Assembly: GCA_046294735.1 (NCBI GenBank)
Contig: JBKBKB010000003.1
Span: 124,001-188,000 of the forward strand
Reading direction: 5' to 3'
Length of the DNA stretch: 64,000 bases
Source: 34-65-8 sp046294735
GTDB taxonomy: Bacteria > Pseudomonadota > Alphaproteobacteria > Sphingomonadales > Sphingomonadaceae
Translations under genes and position numbers: made by a program
The notes under the pieces: generated by a model
The model's input: the letters and a program-made list of their open reading frames with translations, nothing else
The model's database searches: none
Told to the model about the DNA's origin: nothing
Shown: piece by piece, positions 1-8,616 of the stretch
Position numbering within the stretch: position 1 is the stretch's first letter
How the letters are laid out: the number at the start of each line of letters is the position of its first letter

Positions 1-2316
1 CGGATCGAACCGCCGGGCGCGCGCTATTTCTGCTGCACTGTGGAATCCATGCCGCGGGATGTGGGCAAACATGCCTTCCTGGCGCTGGATGAGGCACAGC
101 TCGCCGCCGATCCGGAGCGGGGCCATGTGTTCACCGACCGGTTGCTGCACGCGCGGGGGCGGGAAGAAACCCTGCTGCTGGGGGCGGCCACGCTGGAACC
201 GCTGGTGCGCCAACTGGTCCCGCAGGCGGAGATCGTCTCCCGTCCGCGCTTTTCCACCCTCAAGCATATCGGCCTGCGCAAGCTGTCGCGCCTGCCGCCG
301 CGCAGCGCCATTGTCGCGTTCTCGGCAGAGCAGGTCTATGCCGTGGCGGAAATGCTGCGCCGTTTCCGCGGTGGTGCGGCGGTGGTGATGGGCGCGCTCA
401 GCCCGGAGACGCGCAACCGCCAAGTGGCGCTGTTCCAGTCGGGCGAGGTCGACTACATCGTTGCCACCGATGCAATCGGCATGGGGCTGAACCTTGACGT
501 CGCCCATGTTGCCTTTGCCGGGCTGACCAAGTTCGACGGCAGACGCCAACGCCGCCTGATGCCAGCGGAAATGGCCCAGATCGCCGGGCGCGCGGGGCGC
601 CACCACAAGGATGGCACATTCGGCACGCTGGCCGGCGGACAGGGCCCGTCACCCGAATTCACTGAGGAGGAAGTCTACGCGATTGAGGAGCACCGCTTCG
701 CGCCCCTGACCCGGCTATTCTGGCGCGAAGCCGATCCACGCTTTGACAGCGTGGCGGCGCTCATGGCAGACCTCCAAGCGGCTCCGGACAAGCCCGGCCT
801 CGCCGCAGCACCCGAAGCGATCGACCTCGCCGTGCTCAAGCGATTGGCTGAGGAGCCCCTTGCAGCGGACGTTCGCGGGGAGGGGTTGGTGCGGCGTTTC
901 TGGGAAACCTGCTCGCTGCCGGATTTCCGCCAGTCGGGGGCGGACACCCACGCGCGCTTTGTCGCCCGGCTTTGGCAGGACCTGCGCCACGGCCATCTCG
1001 GAGCGGACTTCGTGGCGGCACGGATGGCCGAGCTCGACAATGTCGCGGGCGATATCGACACGCTGCAAGGGCGGATTGCCGCCATCCGCAGCTGGGCCTA
1101 CGTCTGTCAGCGACCCGACTGGGTGCTGGCGCGGAACGAAATGGCAGCACGGGCGCGCGGGGTAGAGGCAAGGCTGTCAGATGCGCTACACGCGCGCCTG
1201 ACCGAACGATTCGTCAACCGGAGGACCGCGATCCTGATGAAAACCATGGGCCAGGACGCAGCCTTGCTGCCCGTCACCTGCGACGAGGACGGCACGATTG
1301 CGGTCGAAGGCGAGGTGATCGGGTGCCTGCGCGGGTTTACCTTCACCGTCGATCACCGCGCCAGCCATGAAGACCGGCGGATGCTGCTTGCCGCCGGGGA
1401 GAAAGCCTTGCCGCGCCTCCTGGCCGAGCGCGCGGCGAAGCTGTCTGACGGGTTCGAAGGCGTCACGCTGGAGCAAGGCGCGCTGCTGTGGCAGGGACGG
1501 CGGCTGGCGTCGGTCGAACTGGCTGTCGATCCACTGCGACCAAGGCTGGTCCCTGAGCGCGATCTGGCGCTGGTGCCGGAGCCGGCGCGGCAGCAGTTGC
1601 TCGATGCGCTGGGCAAGTGGGTGGCAGCACAACTGAAACCGCTTGCGCCGCTCGCCGCACTCCATGCGGCAGCACGTGATCCGGCGGCCGGATCCCAGGC
1701 CCGCGCGCTGCTGCTGAAGCTGGTGGCCGGGCATGGCTATGTCTCGCGCGAGGAAGCGGGTCTGGAGCACCTGCCCAAGGATTTGCGACCGGCGCTGCGC
1801 CGTCTGGGTGTGACTTTTGGCGCGCTCGACGTGTTCGCGCGCGACCTGCTCAAGCCAGCCCCGCGCCGCCTTCTGCAGGCACTGGGGCAGGACCGTCGCC
1901 CCCTCAATCCGGACATGATCCCGGTGATCGCGGGCACTGGCAAACTACCCTCTGGCTATCGGCCGGCAGGGGGGCAGTTCGTGAGGGTCGACGTGGCCGA
2001 GAAGCTGCTCAAGGCTGCGCACGAGGCGCGCAGTGCTGCGGCGGCCAAGGGCGCGAATCCGATGCGGGTGCGCTTCACGATCGATCCGGCGTTGGCAGTC
2101 TCGACCGGGCTCGAGCTGGCCTGCTTCCACCGCCTGCTGGGGGCGGCAGGCTTTCGCCGCCTTCCGGCGCGCGCACTGGCCGAAGGTGCGTCCGGCCCCC
2201 CTGCACCCGACCGATGGGAATGGCGCCCAGCCCGCAAGGAGCCGAAAGCCGCCGCACCCGGCAAGCAGCCTGCGCCTGGCAATGCCTTTGCCGCGCTGGC
2301 CGATCTTGTGCGCTGA
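1..2316 (+). CDS. Suv3-like superfamily II helicase (5' partial)
   Basis: The frame is open to the first base, so the N-terminus with the Walker A motif lies outside the window. What remains begins near motif II, seen as LDEAQ (about 81-100), followed by a RecA-like second domain: FSAEQVYAVAEMLRR, an ATDAIGMGLNLD segment and motif VI QIAGRAGR (577-600). After about residue 250 comes a long C-terminal region without recognised catalytic motifs, ending in a basic and proline-rich tail. The pattern fits the SUV3-type ATP-dependent RNA helicase family found in alphaproteobacteria. The stop TGA overlaps the start of the S4 protein by one base (TGATG), so the two are probably translationally coupled, consistent with a role in RNA metabolism. 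The exact function is inferred from family only. Confidence 0.85.
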   Translation, partial: RIEPPGARYFCCTVESMPRDVGKHAFLALDEAQLAADPERGHVFTDRLLHARGREETLLLGAATLEPLVRQLVPQAEIVSRPRFSTLKHIGLRKLSRLPPRSAIVAFSAEQVYAVAEMLRRFRGGAAVVMGALSPETRNRQVALFQSGEVDYIVATDAIGMGLNLDVAHVAFAGLTKFDGRRQRRLMPAEMAQIAGRAGRHHKDGTFGTLAGGQGPSPEFTEEEVYAIEEHRFAPLTRLFWREADPRFDSVAALMADLQAAPDKPGLAAAPEAIDLAVLKRLAEEPLAADVRGEGLVRRFWETCSLPDFRQSGADTHARFVARLWQDLRHGHLGADFVAARMAELDNVAGDIDTLQGRIAAIRSWAYVCQRPDWVLARNEMAARARGVEARLSDALHARLTERFVNRRTAILMKTMGQDAALLPVTCDEDGTIAVEGEVIGCLRGFTFTVDHRASHEDRRMLLAAGEKALPRLLAERAAKLSDGFEGVTLEQGALLWQGRRLASVELAVDPLRPRLVPERDLALVPEPARQQLLDALGKWVAAQLKPLAPLAALHAAARDPAAGSQARALLLKLVAGHGYVSREEAGLEHLPKDLRPALRRLGVTFGALDVFARDLLKPAPRRLLQALGQDRRPLNPDMIPVIAGTGKLPSGYRPAGGQFVRVDVAEKLLKAAHEARSAAAAKGANPMRVRFTIDPALAVSTGLELACFHRLLGAAGFRRLPARALAEGASGPPAPDRWEWRPARKEPKAAAPGKQPAPGNAFAALADLVR

Positions 2317-2627
2317 TGCGGATCGACCTGTTGCTGTGCCGGTTGCGGATGGCGAGGACCCGCGGGCGGGCGCAGCAACTGGCGGAGAGCGGACTGGTTC
2401 GGTGCAACGGGCAGCGGGTGATCCGGTCAAGCCACGCGATTGCCGCGGGTGATATATTGACCGTGCCGGCGGCCCATGGGGCCAGCGTCGTCGAGATCCT
2501 GTCGCTGCCGGACCGTCGCGGACCACCGGCGGAAGCGCATGCGCATTATCGCGCGCTTGACCGGACCGGCGAAACCGCGATAGCGGGAGGCGAAAGGCAC
2601 ACAACCAAGGGGATTACCGCGCCATGA
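2316..2627 (+). CDS. S4-domain RNA-binding protein (Hsp15-like)
   Basis: 103 residues. The N-terminus MRIDLLLCRLRMARTRGRAQ and the following VRCNGQRVI form the alpha-L RNA-binding fold typical of S4 domains and of heat-shock protein 15 (HslR), which binds stalled 50S-peptidyl-tRNA in E. coli. The start is the ATG overlapping the helicase stop; longer upstream starts would lie deep inside the helicase. The stop overlaps the ferredoxin ATG (ATGA). The basic residues and the helicase neighbour point to RNA binding. The target RNA is unknown. Confidence 0.8.
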   Translation: MRIDLLLCRLRMARTRGRAQQLAESGLVRCNGQRVIRSSHAIAAGDILTVPAAHGASVVEILSLPDRRGPPAEAHAHYRALDRTGETAIAGGERHTTKGITAP

Positions 2628-2962
2628 CCTACGTCGTCACAGAGGCCTGCATCAAGTGCAAGTACACCGACTGCGTCGAGGTCTGCCCGGTCGATTGTTT
2701 CTATGAGGGCGAGAACATGCTCGTCATCAACCCCAGTGAATGCATCGACTGCGGTGTATGCGAGCCGGAATGTCCGGCTGAGGCGATTCTCCCCGATACC
2801 GAAAGCGGGCTGGAGCAGTGGCTTGAGCTCAATGCCAAGTATTCGGCCGAGTGGCCCAACATCACCAGCCAGAAGGAGCCGCTGGCCGGGGCCGACGAGC
2901 ACAAGGGCGAGGACGGCAAGTTCGACAAGTATTTCTCCGCCGAACCTGGCGACGGGGACTGA
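2624..2962 (+). CDS. fdxA: 7Fe ferredoxin FdxA
   Basis: 112 residues, the usual length for this family. Cysteines CIKCKYTDCVEVCP near the N-terminus and CIDCGVCEPECP around residue 40-50 supply ligands for one [3Fe-4S] and one [4Fe-4S] cluster. The C-terminal half is acidic and has no cysteines, as in Azotobacter-type FdI and related FdxA proteins. It is a small cytoplasmic electron carrier whose partners cannot be told from the sequence. It overlaps the S4 gene by four bases and is the last gene of a helicase-S4-fdxA run; carD follows after a 238-bp gap with its own promoter-like signal. Confidence 0.93.
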   Translation: MTYVVTEACIKCKYTDCVEVCPVDCFYEGENMLVINPSECIDCGVCEPECPAEAILPDTESGLEQWLELNAKYSAEWPNITSQKEPLAGADEHKGEDGKFDKYFSAEPGDGD

Positions 2963-3032
2963 ACGGTGCCGAGCCGGGACAGGTAATGCTGCGCCTGCGC
3001 TAAAGACTCGCAATTTTGTTGCGATTGGGTTA

Positions 3033-3038
3033 TATAAT
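3033..3038 (+). promoter_or_regulatory. Possible -10 element upstream of carD
   Basis: A TATAAT hexamer stands out in an AT-rich stretch between fdxA and carD. No good TTGACA-like -35 at 16-18 bp is visible, so this is a weak call. It would give a leader of about 155 nt for carD. Confidence 0.3.
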
Positions 3039-3200
3039 CCACCAACCCCGCCGGTTTTCTTCCGGCGAAAGGCGCAAACCTACGGAAAGGCAGGGCCTTC
3101 AGCGACCGTTCCGGCAAGTGTTCGACTGCACCCCGCAGGGTCCGGTCGATAGCTTTCCTGACCCTTCGCCGCCGCCCCGCTCGCGAGGAAAGGAACAGGC

Positions 3201-3734
3201 ATGGAAGCCAAGGCGCACGTCTTCGACGTTGGCGATTACGTTGTCTACCCCAAGCACGGCGTAGGCCGTGTGATCGAGCTGCAGCAGGAAGAGATCGCCG
3301 GCATGCAGCTGGAACTTTACGTCCTGCGGTTCGAAAAGGAACGCATGACGCTGCGCGTCCCCACCAACAAGGTTGAAGCGATCGGCATGCGCAAGCTGTC
3401 GAGCGACAAGACCCTGAAGGAGGCGATGGAAACGCTCAAGGGCAAGCCCAAGGTTAAGCGCACCATGTGGAGCCGCCGGGCGCAGGAATACGAAGCGAAG
3501 ATCAATTCGGGCGACCTGGTGTCGATTGCGGAAGTGACCCGCGACCTGTTCCGCCCGGAAGATCAGCCGGAACAGAGCTACTCCGAACGGCAGATCTTTG
3601 AAGCGGCCTCGTCACGCCTCGCTCGCGAACTGGCGGCGATGGAAAAGACCGACGAGCCGACCGCGCTGGGGAAGATCCTGTTGGTGCTGCGGGAACATGC
3701 GCCGCAATACTACGAAAACACCGACCAAGTCTGA
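3201..3734 (+). CDS. carD: CarD/CdnL-family RNA polymerase-binding regulator
   Basis: 177 residues. The N-terminal half (FDVGDYVVYPKHGVGRVIEL, residues about 8-27) is the CarD/TRCF RNA-polymerase interaction domain that binds the beta subunit; the helical C-terminal half (KRTMWSRRAQEYEAKINSGD and following) is the DNA-contacting domain. Family members stabilise open promoter complexes at housekeeping and rRNA promoters, and in alphaproteobacteria CdnL links growth to nutrient state. The start follows a GAGGAAAGG ribosome-binding site. It appears monocistronic and is followed by a strong terminator. Its stop codon sits inside a 7-bp hairpin (3730-3747). Confidence 0.95.
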   Translation: MEAKAHVFDVGDYVVYPKHGVGRVIELQQEEIAGMQLELYVLRFEKERMTLRVPTNKVEAIGMRKLSSDKTLKEAMETLKGKPKVKRTMWSRRAQEYEAKINSGDLVSIAEVTRDLFRPEDQPEQSYSERQIFEAASSRLARELAAMEKTDEPTALGKILLVLREHAPQYYENTDQV

Positions 3735-3759
3735 CCTTCTGGTCAGACCAGTCAAGAGA

Positions 3760-3787
3760 GGGGCTGCCTGTCGGGCGGCCCCTTTTT
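3760..3787 (+). terminator. Rho-independent terminator of carD
   Basis: GGGGCTGCC (3760-3768) pairs with GGCGGCCCC (3774-3782), with one G-T wobble and a 5-nt loop, followed by TTTTT (3783-3787). It lies 26 bp after the carD stop and is oriented for carD. Confidence 0.9.
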
Positions 3788-3852
3788 CGTGGCCCGCTTG
3801 AAATAAGTCTTATGCTGTATTATGTCGGCAATACGCCAAGTGGAGATGCGTC

Positions 3853-4611
3853 ATGAAGTTCGACAAGCTGTTCCGCACCCTTGCCCCGGTTGCGCCCATC
3901 GCTCTCGCCGCCGGTCTGGCCGGATGCAAGGACGCCTCGATTGTGATCAACGACGAGGAAGGTGTGCCCCTCGCCGCACTGGACATGAGCGGCGATCCAC
4001 CAGACGAGCTTGTCCTGGCCGGGCCGGATAGCGTGGTCGTGACCACCGGCAAGGCGCTCGATATCAATGTCGAGGGTGATGCCGAGGCGGTTGAGGCCCT
4101 GCGCTTCACGCTCAAGGACGGCACCCTTGGCGTGATGCGCGGCGCGGGCTTCAAGGATCTGGGCGGCAAACTCGCGACCGTGCGGGTAACCATGCCGGCC
4201 CCTGAAAAGATCGTCATCGCCGGTTCGGGCGGAGTGGCGGCGCAGGCGATGGCGAACAAAGGCGAGGTCGTGATCGCCGGATCGGGACGGCTCGATCTGG
4301 CCTATGTCGATGCCGACGAACTGGACGTGAACGTGGTCGGTTCGGGCACATTCGGTGCCGCGGGCAAAGTGCGGAAGATCGATCTCACCGTTGCTGGCGC
4401 CGGGAGCATGGAAGCACCCGGGCTGTCCGTGGACGAAGCCGATGTAACCATCATGGGCTCAGGCGATGCCGACTTTGCCTCCAACGGCACGGTCAAGGCC
4501 AAGATCATGGGCTCGGGCGACGTCACTGTGACCGGCAGTGCGACCTGCACCATCGAGGCGATGGGCTCGGGCAAGGTAATCTGCCGTCCAGGCACCGCGG
4601 CGGGGGAATAA
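3853..4611 (+). CDS. DUF2807 (GIN domain) lipoprotein
   Basis: 252 residues. The signal peptide ends in lipobox LAGC (Cys25), so it should be a lipid-anchored envelope protein. The rest is a beta-rich repetitive domain with recurring GSG turns (IAGSGG, IAGSGR, VGSGTF, AGAGS, IMGSGD twice, MGSGK), characteristic of the putative auto-transporter adhesin head GIN domain (DUF2807), which folds as a beta-helix-like stack. No catalytic residues are evident. The role of the family is unknown; a surface or periplasmic structural part is plausible. It follows the carD terminator and probably has its own promoter. Confidence 0.8.
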   Translation: MKFDKLFRTLAPVAPIALAAGLAGCKDASIVINDEEGVPLAALDMSGDPPDELVLAGPDSVVVTTGKALDINVEGDAEAVEALRFTLKDGTLGVMRGAGFKDLGGKLATVRVTMPAPEKIVIAGSGGVAAQAMANKGEVVIAGSGRLDLAYVDADELDVNVVGSGTFGAAGKVRKIDLTVAGAGSMEAPGLSVDEADVTIMGSGDADFASNGTVKAKIMGSGDVTVTGSATCTIEAMGSGKVICRPGTAAGE

Positions 4612-4674
4612 ACCGCCACCGCGACAGGCGCTGTTCATGGTAGATCGGGCACGGTTGCACCGGAGGCCGCCTGC

Positions 4675-5007
4675 ATGACCCGATTTCGCCTGCTGCTCTT
4701 GCTTGTGCCGCTGCTGCTGGGTGGATGCCTGGCCAAGGCTACGGCCGATATCGTGACTGCACCGGTGAAGCTGGTGAGCGGCGCGGCCGACCTGGCGACC
4801 ACCAGCCAGTCAGAAGCGGACGAGAAACGTGGCCGCGCCCTGCGCCAGCAGGAACAAGAGCTGGGCCGGCTCGAGCGCCGCTACGAAAGTCAGCTGGACA
4901 GGTGCAACAAGGGCAACCGCCGGGCCTGCAGCGATGCCCAGACCACATATGCCGAGTTGCAAACCCTGCTGCGGACGATTCCCGCCGGCCCGCTACCAGA
5001 AGGTTAG
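4675..5007 (+). CDS. Small lipoprotein, function unknown
   Basis: 110 residues with a leucine-rich signal peptide and lipobox LLGGC (Cys18). The mature part has an alanine- and valine-rich segment (residues about 20-45), then a charged heptad-like helix (RALRQQEQELGRLERRYESQ, about 53-72) likely to form a coiled coil, with two cysteines after it. No family recognised. It lies 63 bp after the DUF2807 lipoprotein, perhaps co-transcribed. Its stop overlaps the stop of the convergent Sua5 gene by four bases. Confidence 0.65.
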   Translation: MTRFRLLLLLVPLLLGGCLAKATADIVTAPVKLVSGAADLATTSQSEADEKRGRALRQQEQELGRLERRYESQLDRCNKGNRRACSDAQTTYAELQTLLRTIPAGPLPEG

Positions 5008-5924
5008 GCTGCGGCGCGGCGCAGCCGGTCATTGATCGCCTGCCCCAGCCCCTGGTCCGGCACCGGTGACACCGCGATCCGCGGCTGGGATGCTGCGGCG
5101 GCCAGATGGAGGCAGGCATAGAGCCGCTGCGCCGCTTCAGCGAGGTCGCCTCGGGCCGATAGACTGGCGTCGCACATAACCGGACCGAAACCGATCAGGA
5201 ACTCGTCCGGTGCCGCCGCAGTGGCGTTGAGCCGAAGCGGCTTGCCGGGGGCATAATGGCGCGCCAGCTGGCCCGGCGCCTCGACCGTGCCCCCGCCTGA
5301 ACGGGCTGCGCCAAGATCGATCGGGCCTGGGCGAAGCACCTCAATCCTGCCGCCATCGCGCACCGCGACAATAGTCGATTCGAGCCCTGCCGCGCACTCA
5401 CCCCCGTCCAGCAAGAGATCGATCCGTCCGTCGAGCGAGGCGAGGACATGCGCGGCGCTGGTCGGGCTGATAAAGCCACTGCAGTTGGCAGAAGGGGCAG
5501 CCAGCGGGAACTCGACTGATTCCAGCACGGCCCGCATGACCGGATGGGCCGGGGCACGAACCGCCAGCGTCGGAAGACCGGCCGATACTGCTGGCGCAAG
5601 GTCGGCCCAGGCACGGCGCGGCAGGACCAATGTCAGCGGCCCGGGCCAATGTGCCTCAGCCAGGCTTTTCGACACCATGTCGAATTCGACATAGGCATCG
5701 GCCTGCGCGGCGTCGAAAACATGGACAATCAGCGGATTGAAGTCCGGCCGCCCCTTGGCGGCATAGATTTTCGCCACTGCGGCCGGATCGTCCGCCCGCG
5801 CGGCCAGGCCATAGACAGTCTCGGTCGGCAGCGCGACCAGCCCGCCCTCGCGCAGCACTTGCGCCGCGCGGGCAATACCCGCAGCGTCGGCGGCCAGCAC
5901 TTCCGTAGCGTTCTTGCCCGTCAT
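5004..5924 (-). CDS. sua5: L-threonylcarbamoyladenylate synthase, Sua5 type
   Basis: 306 residues. The N-terminal two thirds is the YrdC/TsaC domain, with GGLVALPTETVYGLAARAD and the basic segment KGRPDFNPLI that bind ATP and threonine. The extra roughly 100-residue C-terminal domain, reached by a linker after EVLRPGPIDL, distinguishes Sua5 from short TsaC. The enzyme makes threonylcarbamoyl-AMP from threonine, bicarbonate and ATP, the first step of t6A37 synthesis in ANN-decoding tRNAs. It is divergent from the acyl-CoA dehydrogenase gene with a very short shared upstream region and convergent with the lipoprotein gene. Confidence 0.93.
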   Translation of the reverse strand: MTGKNATEVLAADAAGIARAAQVLREGGLVALPTETVYGLAARADDPAAVAKIYAAKGRPDFNPLIVHVFDAAQADAYVEFDMVSKSLAEAHWPGPLTLVLPRRAWADLAPAVSAGLPTLAVRAPAHPVMRAVLESVEFPLAAPSANCSGFISPTSAAHVLASLDGRIDLLLDGGECAAGLESTIVAVRDGGRIEVLRPGPIDLGAARSGGGTVEAPGQLARHYAPGKPLRLNATAAAPDEFLIGFGPVMCDASLSARGDLAEAAQRLYACLHLAAAASQPRIAVSPVPDQGLGQAINDRLRRAAA

Positions 5925-5987
5925 GGGCGCGCGCTATAGGGGATGCGGCAGCCACTCAACCTTTTTGGCCAAGAGGACATCCCCGCC

Positions 5988-7730
5988 GTGACCCCCTTCG
6001 TGCCCCCAACCCAGGACCAGTTGCTCGCCATCCGGACCAATGCCGGGATCGAGGAACTGGCCCAGAGCAAACGATTCGCCGCCGCTGAAGCCGACCTGGT
6101 CGAAGCGATCGTCGAAGGTGTCGGCGCTCTGGCGGCGGGCGAATGGGCCCCGCTCAACCGGATCGGCGACGTGGAAGGCGCGGTGCTGGAAAACGGTGTG
6201 GTGCGGCTGCCGACCGGATTTGCCGAGGCCTATGCCCAGTACGTCGAGCAGGGCTGGAACGCGATTGCCAGCCCGGTCGACTATGGCGGGCAGGGGCTGC
6301 CATTCACGCTCGCCTGCAACGTGCTGGAAAACCTCGGAACCGCCAACATGGCCTTCAACCTGCTGCCGATGCTGTCGGTCGGGGCGATCGAAGCGCTCGA
6401 ACACCACGGCAGCGAAGCCCAGAAGGCAAAATACCTGCCCCGCCTGGTGAGCGGCGAGTGGTCGGGCACGATGAACCTGACTGAACCGCAGGCGGGCAGC
6501 GATGTCGGCGCCCTGCGCGCCACCGCAACCCCGATCACGGACGGGCCGCACGCGGGCAAATACCTGATCCAGGGCCAGAAGATCTACATCACCTGGGGCG
6601 AACACGACCTGTCGCGCAACATCATTCACCTGGTCCTCGCCCGTCTGCCCGGTGCGCCGGAAGGCACGCGGGGCATCTCGCTGTTCATTGTCCCGAAGTA
6701 CCATGTCGGCGACGACGGCGCGCTGGGGCCGCGCAATGACCTCAAGTGTGTCAGCCTCGAGCACAAGCTGGGCATCAACGCCTCGCCCACCTGCGTGATG
6801 AGCTATGGCGACAACGGCGAATGTGTGGGCGAACTGGTCGGCGCGGAAAACCGCGGTCTCGCTGCCATGTTCACGATGATGAACAATGCCCGGATCAATG
6901 TCGGCAACCAGGGCGTACAGATCGCCGAACGGGCCACCCAGCAGGCGCTCAGCTACGCCCGCGACCGGGTCCAGTCGGCCCGCGCCGGTTCGCCTGACAA
7001 GAGCCCGGTGGCGATCATCGAGCACCCCGACGTGCGCCGCACGCTGATCCGGATGAAGGCGCTGACGGAAGCCGGGCGGGCCTTGCTCTATTACACCGCC
7101 GGGCAGGTCGACCGGGGCGCACTGGGCGACAGCGCCGCCGCCATGCGGGCTGATGCACTGGTGCCGATGCTCAAGGCCTGGGGGACGGACATGGGTGTCG
7201 AGGTGGCCAGCCTTGGCGTGCAGATTCACGGCGGGATGGGCTTCGTCGAGGAAACCGGCGCCGCGCAGCATTACCGCGATGCGAGGATCGCCCCGATCTA
7301 TGAAGGCACCAACGGCATCCAGGCAGCCGACCTCGTCACCCGCAAGCTCGGGCTGGAGAATGGCGGGGTGCTGCTGGCGCTGCTGGATGAGATCGCCCGC
7401 GATGCGGCAGGTGAGCCTGCCCTGGCCGCGCTGGCGCACGATTGCGCCGGGATCGCGCAATGGATGCTCAGCGAAGCCAGTCTCGATGACCGGCTGGCGG
7501 GAAGCGTGCCCTTCTGCACCATGTGCGCCGTGGCAGTTGCCGGATGGCAGATGGTGCAGCAATTGCGCGCAATCGAGGGCGGAGCCGCGCCGGCTCTCGC
7601 CGCCGCCAAGCCGGTCACCGTGCGCTTCTTCCTTGACCGGATCGTGCCCGAGGCGGCAGGCCTGCGCGGTTCCGCTACGGCCGGAGCCGGTGCCCTCTAC
7701 AACCTCACCGCAGAACAACTGGTCGGCTAA
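5988..7730 (+). CDS. Acyl-CoA dehydrogenase, long form with C-terminal domain
   Basis: About 580 residues from the GTG at 5988, preceded by AAGAGG. An in-frame ATG at 5943 would add 15 residues of weak quality, and I prefer the GTG because MTPFVPPTQDQ is a typical N-terminus for the group. Order: N-terminal helical cap, middle FAD/acyl-CoA domain with MNLTEPQAGSDVGALRA and YITWGEHDLS, C-terminal FAD domain with QIHGGMGFVEE, and the catalytic-base region IYEGTNGIQAADL with its glutamate. A last roughly 120-residue Acyl-CoA_dh_C extension marks the DmdC/large ACAD class (about 590 residues), which includes methylmercaptopropionyl-CoA dehydrogenases and fatty-acid enzymes. The substrate cannot be assigned. 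The DUF815 gene follows after 3 bp. Confidence 0.9.
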   Translation: MTPFVPPTQDQLLAIRTNAGIEELAQSKRFAAAEADLVEAIVEGVGALAAGEWAPLNRIGDVEGAVLENGVVRLPTGFAEAYAQYVEQGWNAIASPVDYGGQGLPFTLACNVLENLGTANMAFNLLPMLSVGAIEALEHHGSEAQKAKYLPRLVSGEWSGTMNLTEPQAGSDVGALRATATPITDGPHAGKYLIQGQKIYITWGEHDLSRNIIHLVLARLPGAPEGTRGISLFIVPKYHVGDDGALGPRNDLKCVSLEHKLGINASPTCVMSYGDNGECVGELVGAENRGLAAMFTMMNNARINVGNQGVQIAERATQQALSYARDRVQSARAGSPDKSPVAIIEHPDVRRTLIRMKALTEAGRALLYYTAGQVDRGALGDSAAAMRADALVPMLKAWGTDMGVEVASLGVQIHGGMGFVEETGAAQHYRDARIAPIYEGTNGIQAADLVTRKLGLENGGVLLALLDEIARDAAGEPALAALAHDCAGIAQWMLSEASLDDRLAGSVPFCTMCAVAVAGWQMVQQLRAIEGGAAPALAAAKPVTVRFFLDRIVPEAAGLRGSATAGAGALYNLTAEQLVG

Positions 7731-7733
7731 GTA

Positions 7734-8570
7734 GTGGCCGATCAGAGCGATCCGCTGGAGCGTATTGCCCGGGCACTTGAGCGGATAGCCGGGGAGGGCA
7801 GCAGCGCAGCACCAGACTGGCTGGCCTATTCGGCCTATGTGTGGTGCGGGAACGGCGCGCGCGGCGTGGCAGCGATCGAAGCGCCGCCGCTTGACGTGCT
7901 GCAAGGGATTGACCGCCAGAAGGACGTTGTTCTCGCCAACCTGCGCCGTCATGCCAGAGGCGCGGCGGCCCATGACATGTTCCTGTGGGGCGCGCGCGGC
8001 ATGGGCAAGTCAGCCGTGCTGCGGGCGGCGACCTGTTCAGTCCAGCAGGAGATGCCGGGTGCGCTGACGCTGGTGCAAGTGGCCAGCGATACACTGGACA
8101 GCCTGCCCGCCCTGTTCACCGCACTTGCGCCAGTCCCGCGCCGGTTCGTGGTCTACCTGGACGACCTCGGCTTTGCCGAGAACGACCTGCAGGGGCCGCG
8201 CCGTTTGCGCAGCTGGCTCGACGGCGGAGTCGAGCCACGCCCGGAAAATGTGCGGCTGGCTGTCACCTCCAACCGCCGCGCCATCGTCCCGCGCCAGGCC
8301 GCCGAGCAGGGCGACCCGATCAACCCACGCGACACGGTCGATGACCGGCTGGCGCTGGCCGACCGGTTCGGGATTGCGCTCGGATTTCACGTCTGTGACC
8401 AGGCGACCTATCTGGCGATCGTGGCAAGCTATGCCGCACGGCATGGCTTGGCATGGGAGGAGGCCGATGCGCTCGAATGGGCTCGGCAGCGCGGTGCCCG
8501 ATCAGGCCGGGTAGCGTGGCACTATGTCACCGAGCTGGCCGGACGGATCGGCGAAAGTCTGGGCCGCTAA
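7734..8570 (+). CDS. DUF815-family AAA-like ATPase
   Basis: 278 residues, GTG start 3 bp after the dehydrogenase stop, so co-translation is likely. It has a Walker A (GARGMGKS, about residue 86-93), a Walker B FVVYLDDLGF (about residue 137-146), a sensor-like VTSNRR and an RxTxDDR/LADRFG segment typical of DUF815, an uncharacterised family of P-loop ATPases distantly related to DnaA/DnaC-type AAA proteins. No membrane segment. The molecular role is unknown; linkage with the dehydrogenase may be only an operon coincidence. Confidence 0.85.
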   Translation: MADQSDPLERIARALERIAGEGSSAAPDWLAYSAYVWCGNGARGVAAIEAPPLDVLQGIDRQKDVVLANLRRHARGAAAHDMFLWGARGMGKSAVLRAATCSVQQEMPGALTLVQVASDTLDSLPALFTALAPVPRRFVVYLDDLGFAENDLQGPRRLRSWLDGGVEPRPENVRLAVTSNRRAIVPRQAAEQGDPINPRDTVDDRLALADRFGIALGFHVCDQATYLAIVASYAARHGLAWEEADALEWARQRGARSGRVAWHYVTELAGRIGESLGR

Positions 8571-8616
8571 AGCGGTTTCCGAGCGCCGCCGGGTGATTCC
8601 TCGGCTTGAACACGCT

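Noticed and set aside
5934..7973. 679-codon open frame on the minus strand opposite the acyl-CoA dehydrogenase.
   Set aside because: High-GC antisense shadow; the plus frame has clear dehydrogenase motifs throughout and the antisense product has no recognisable family.
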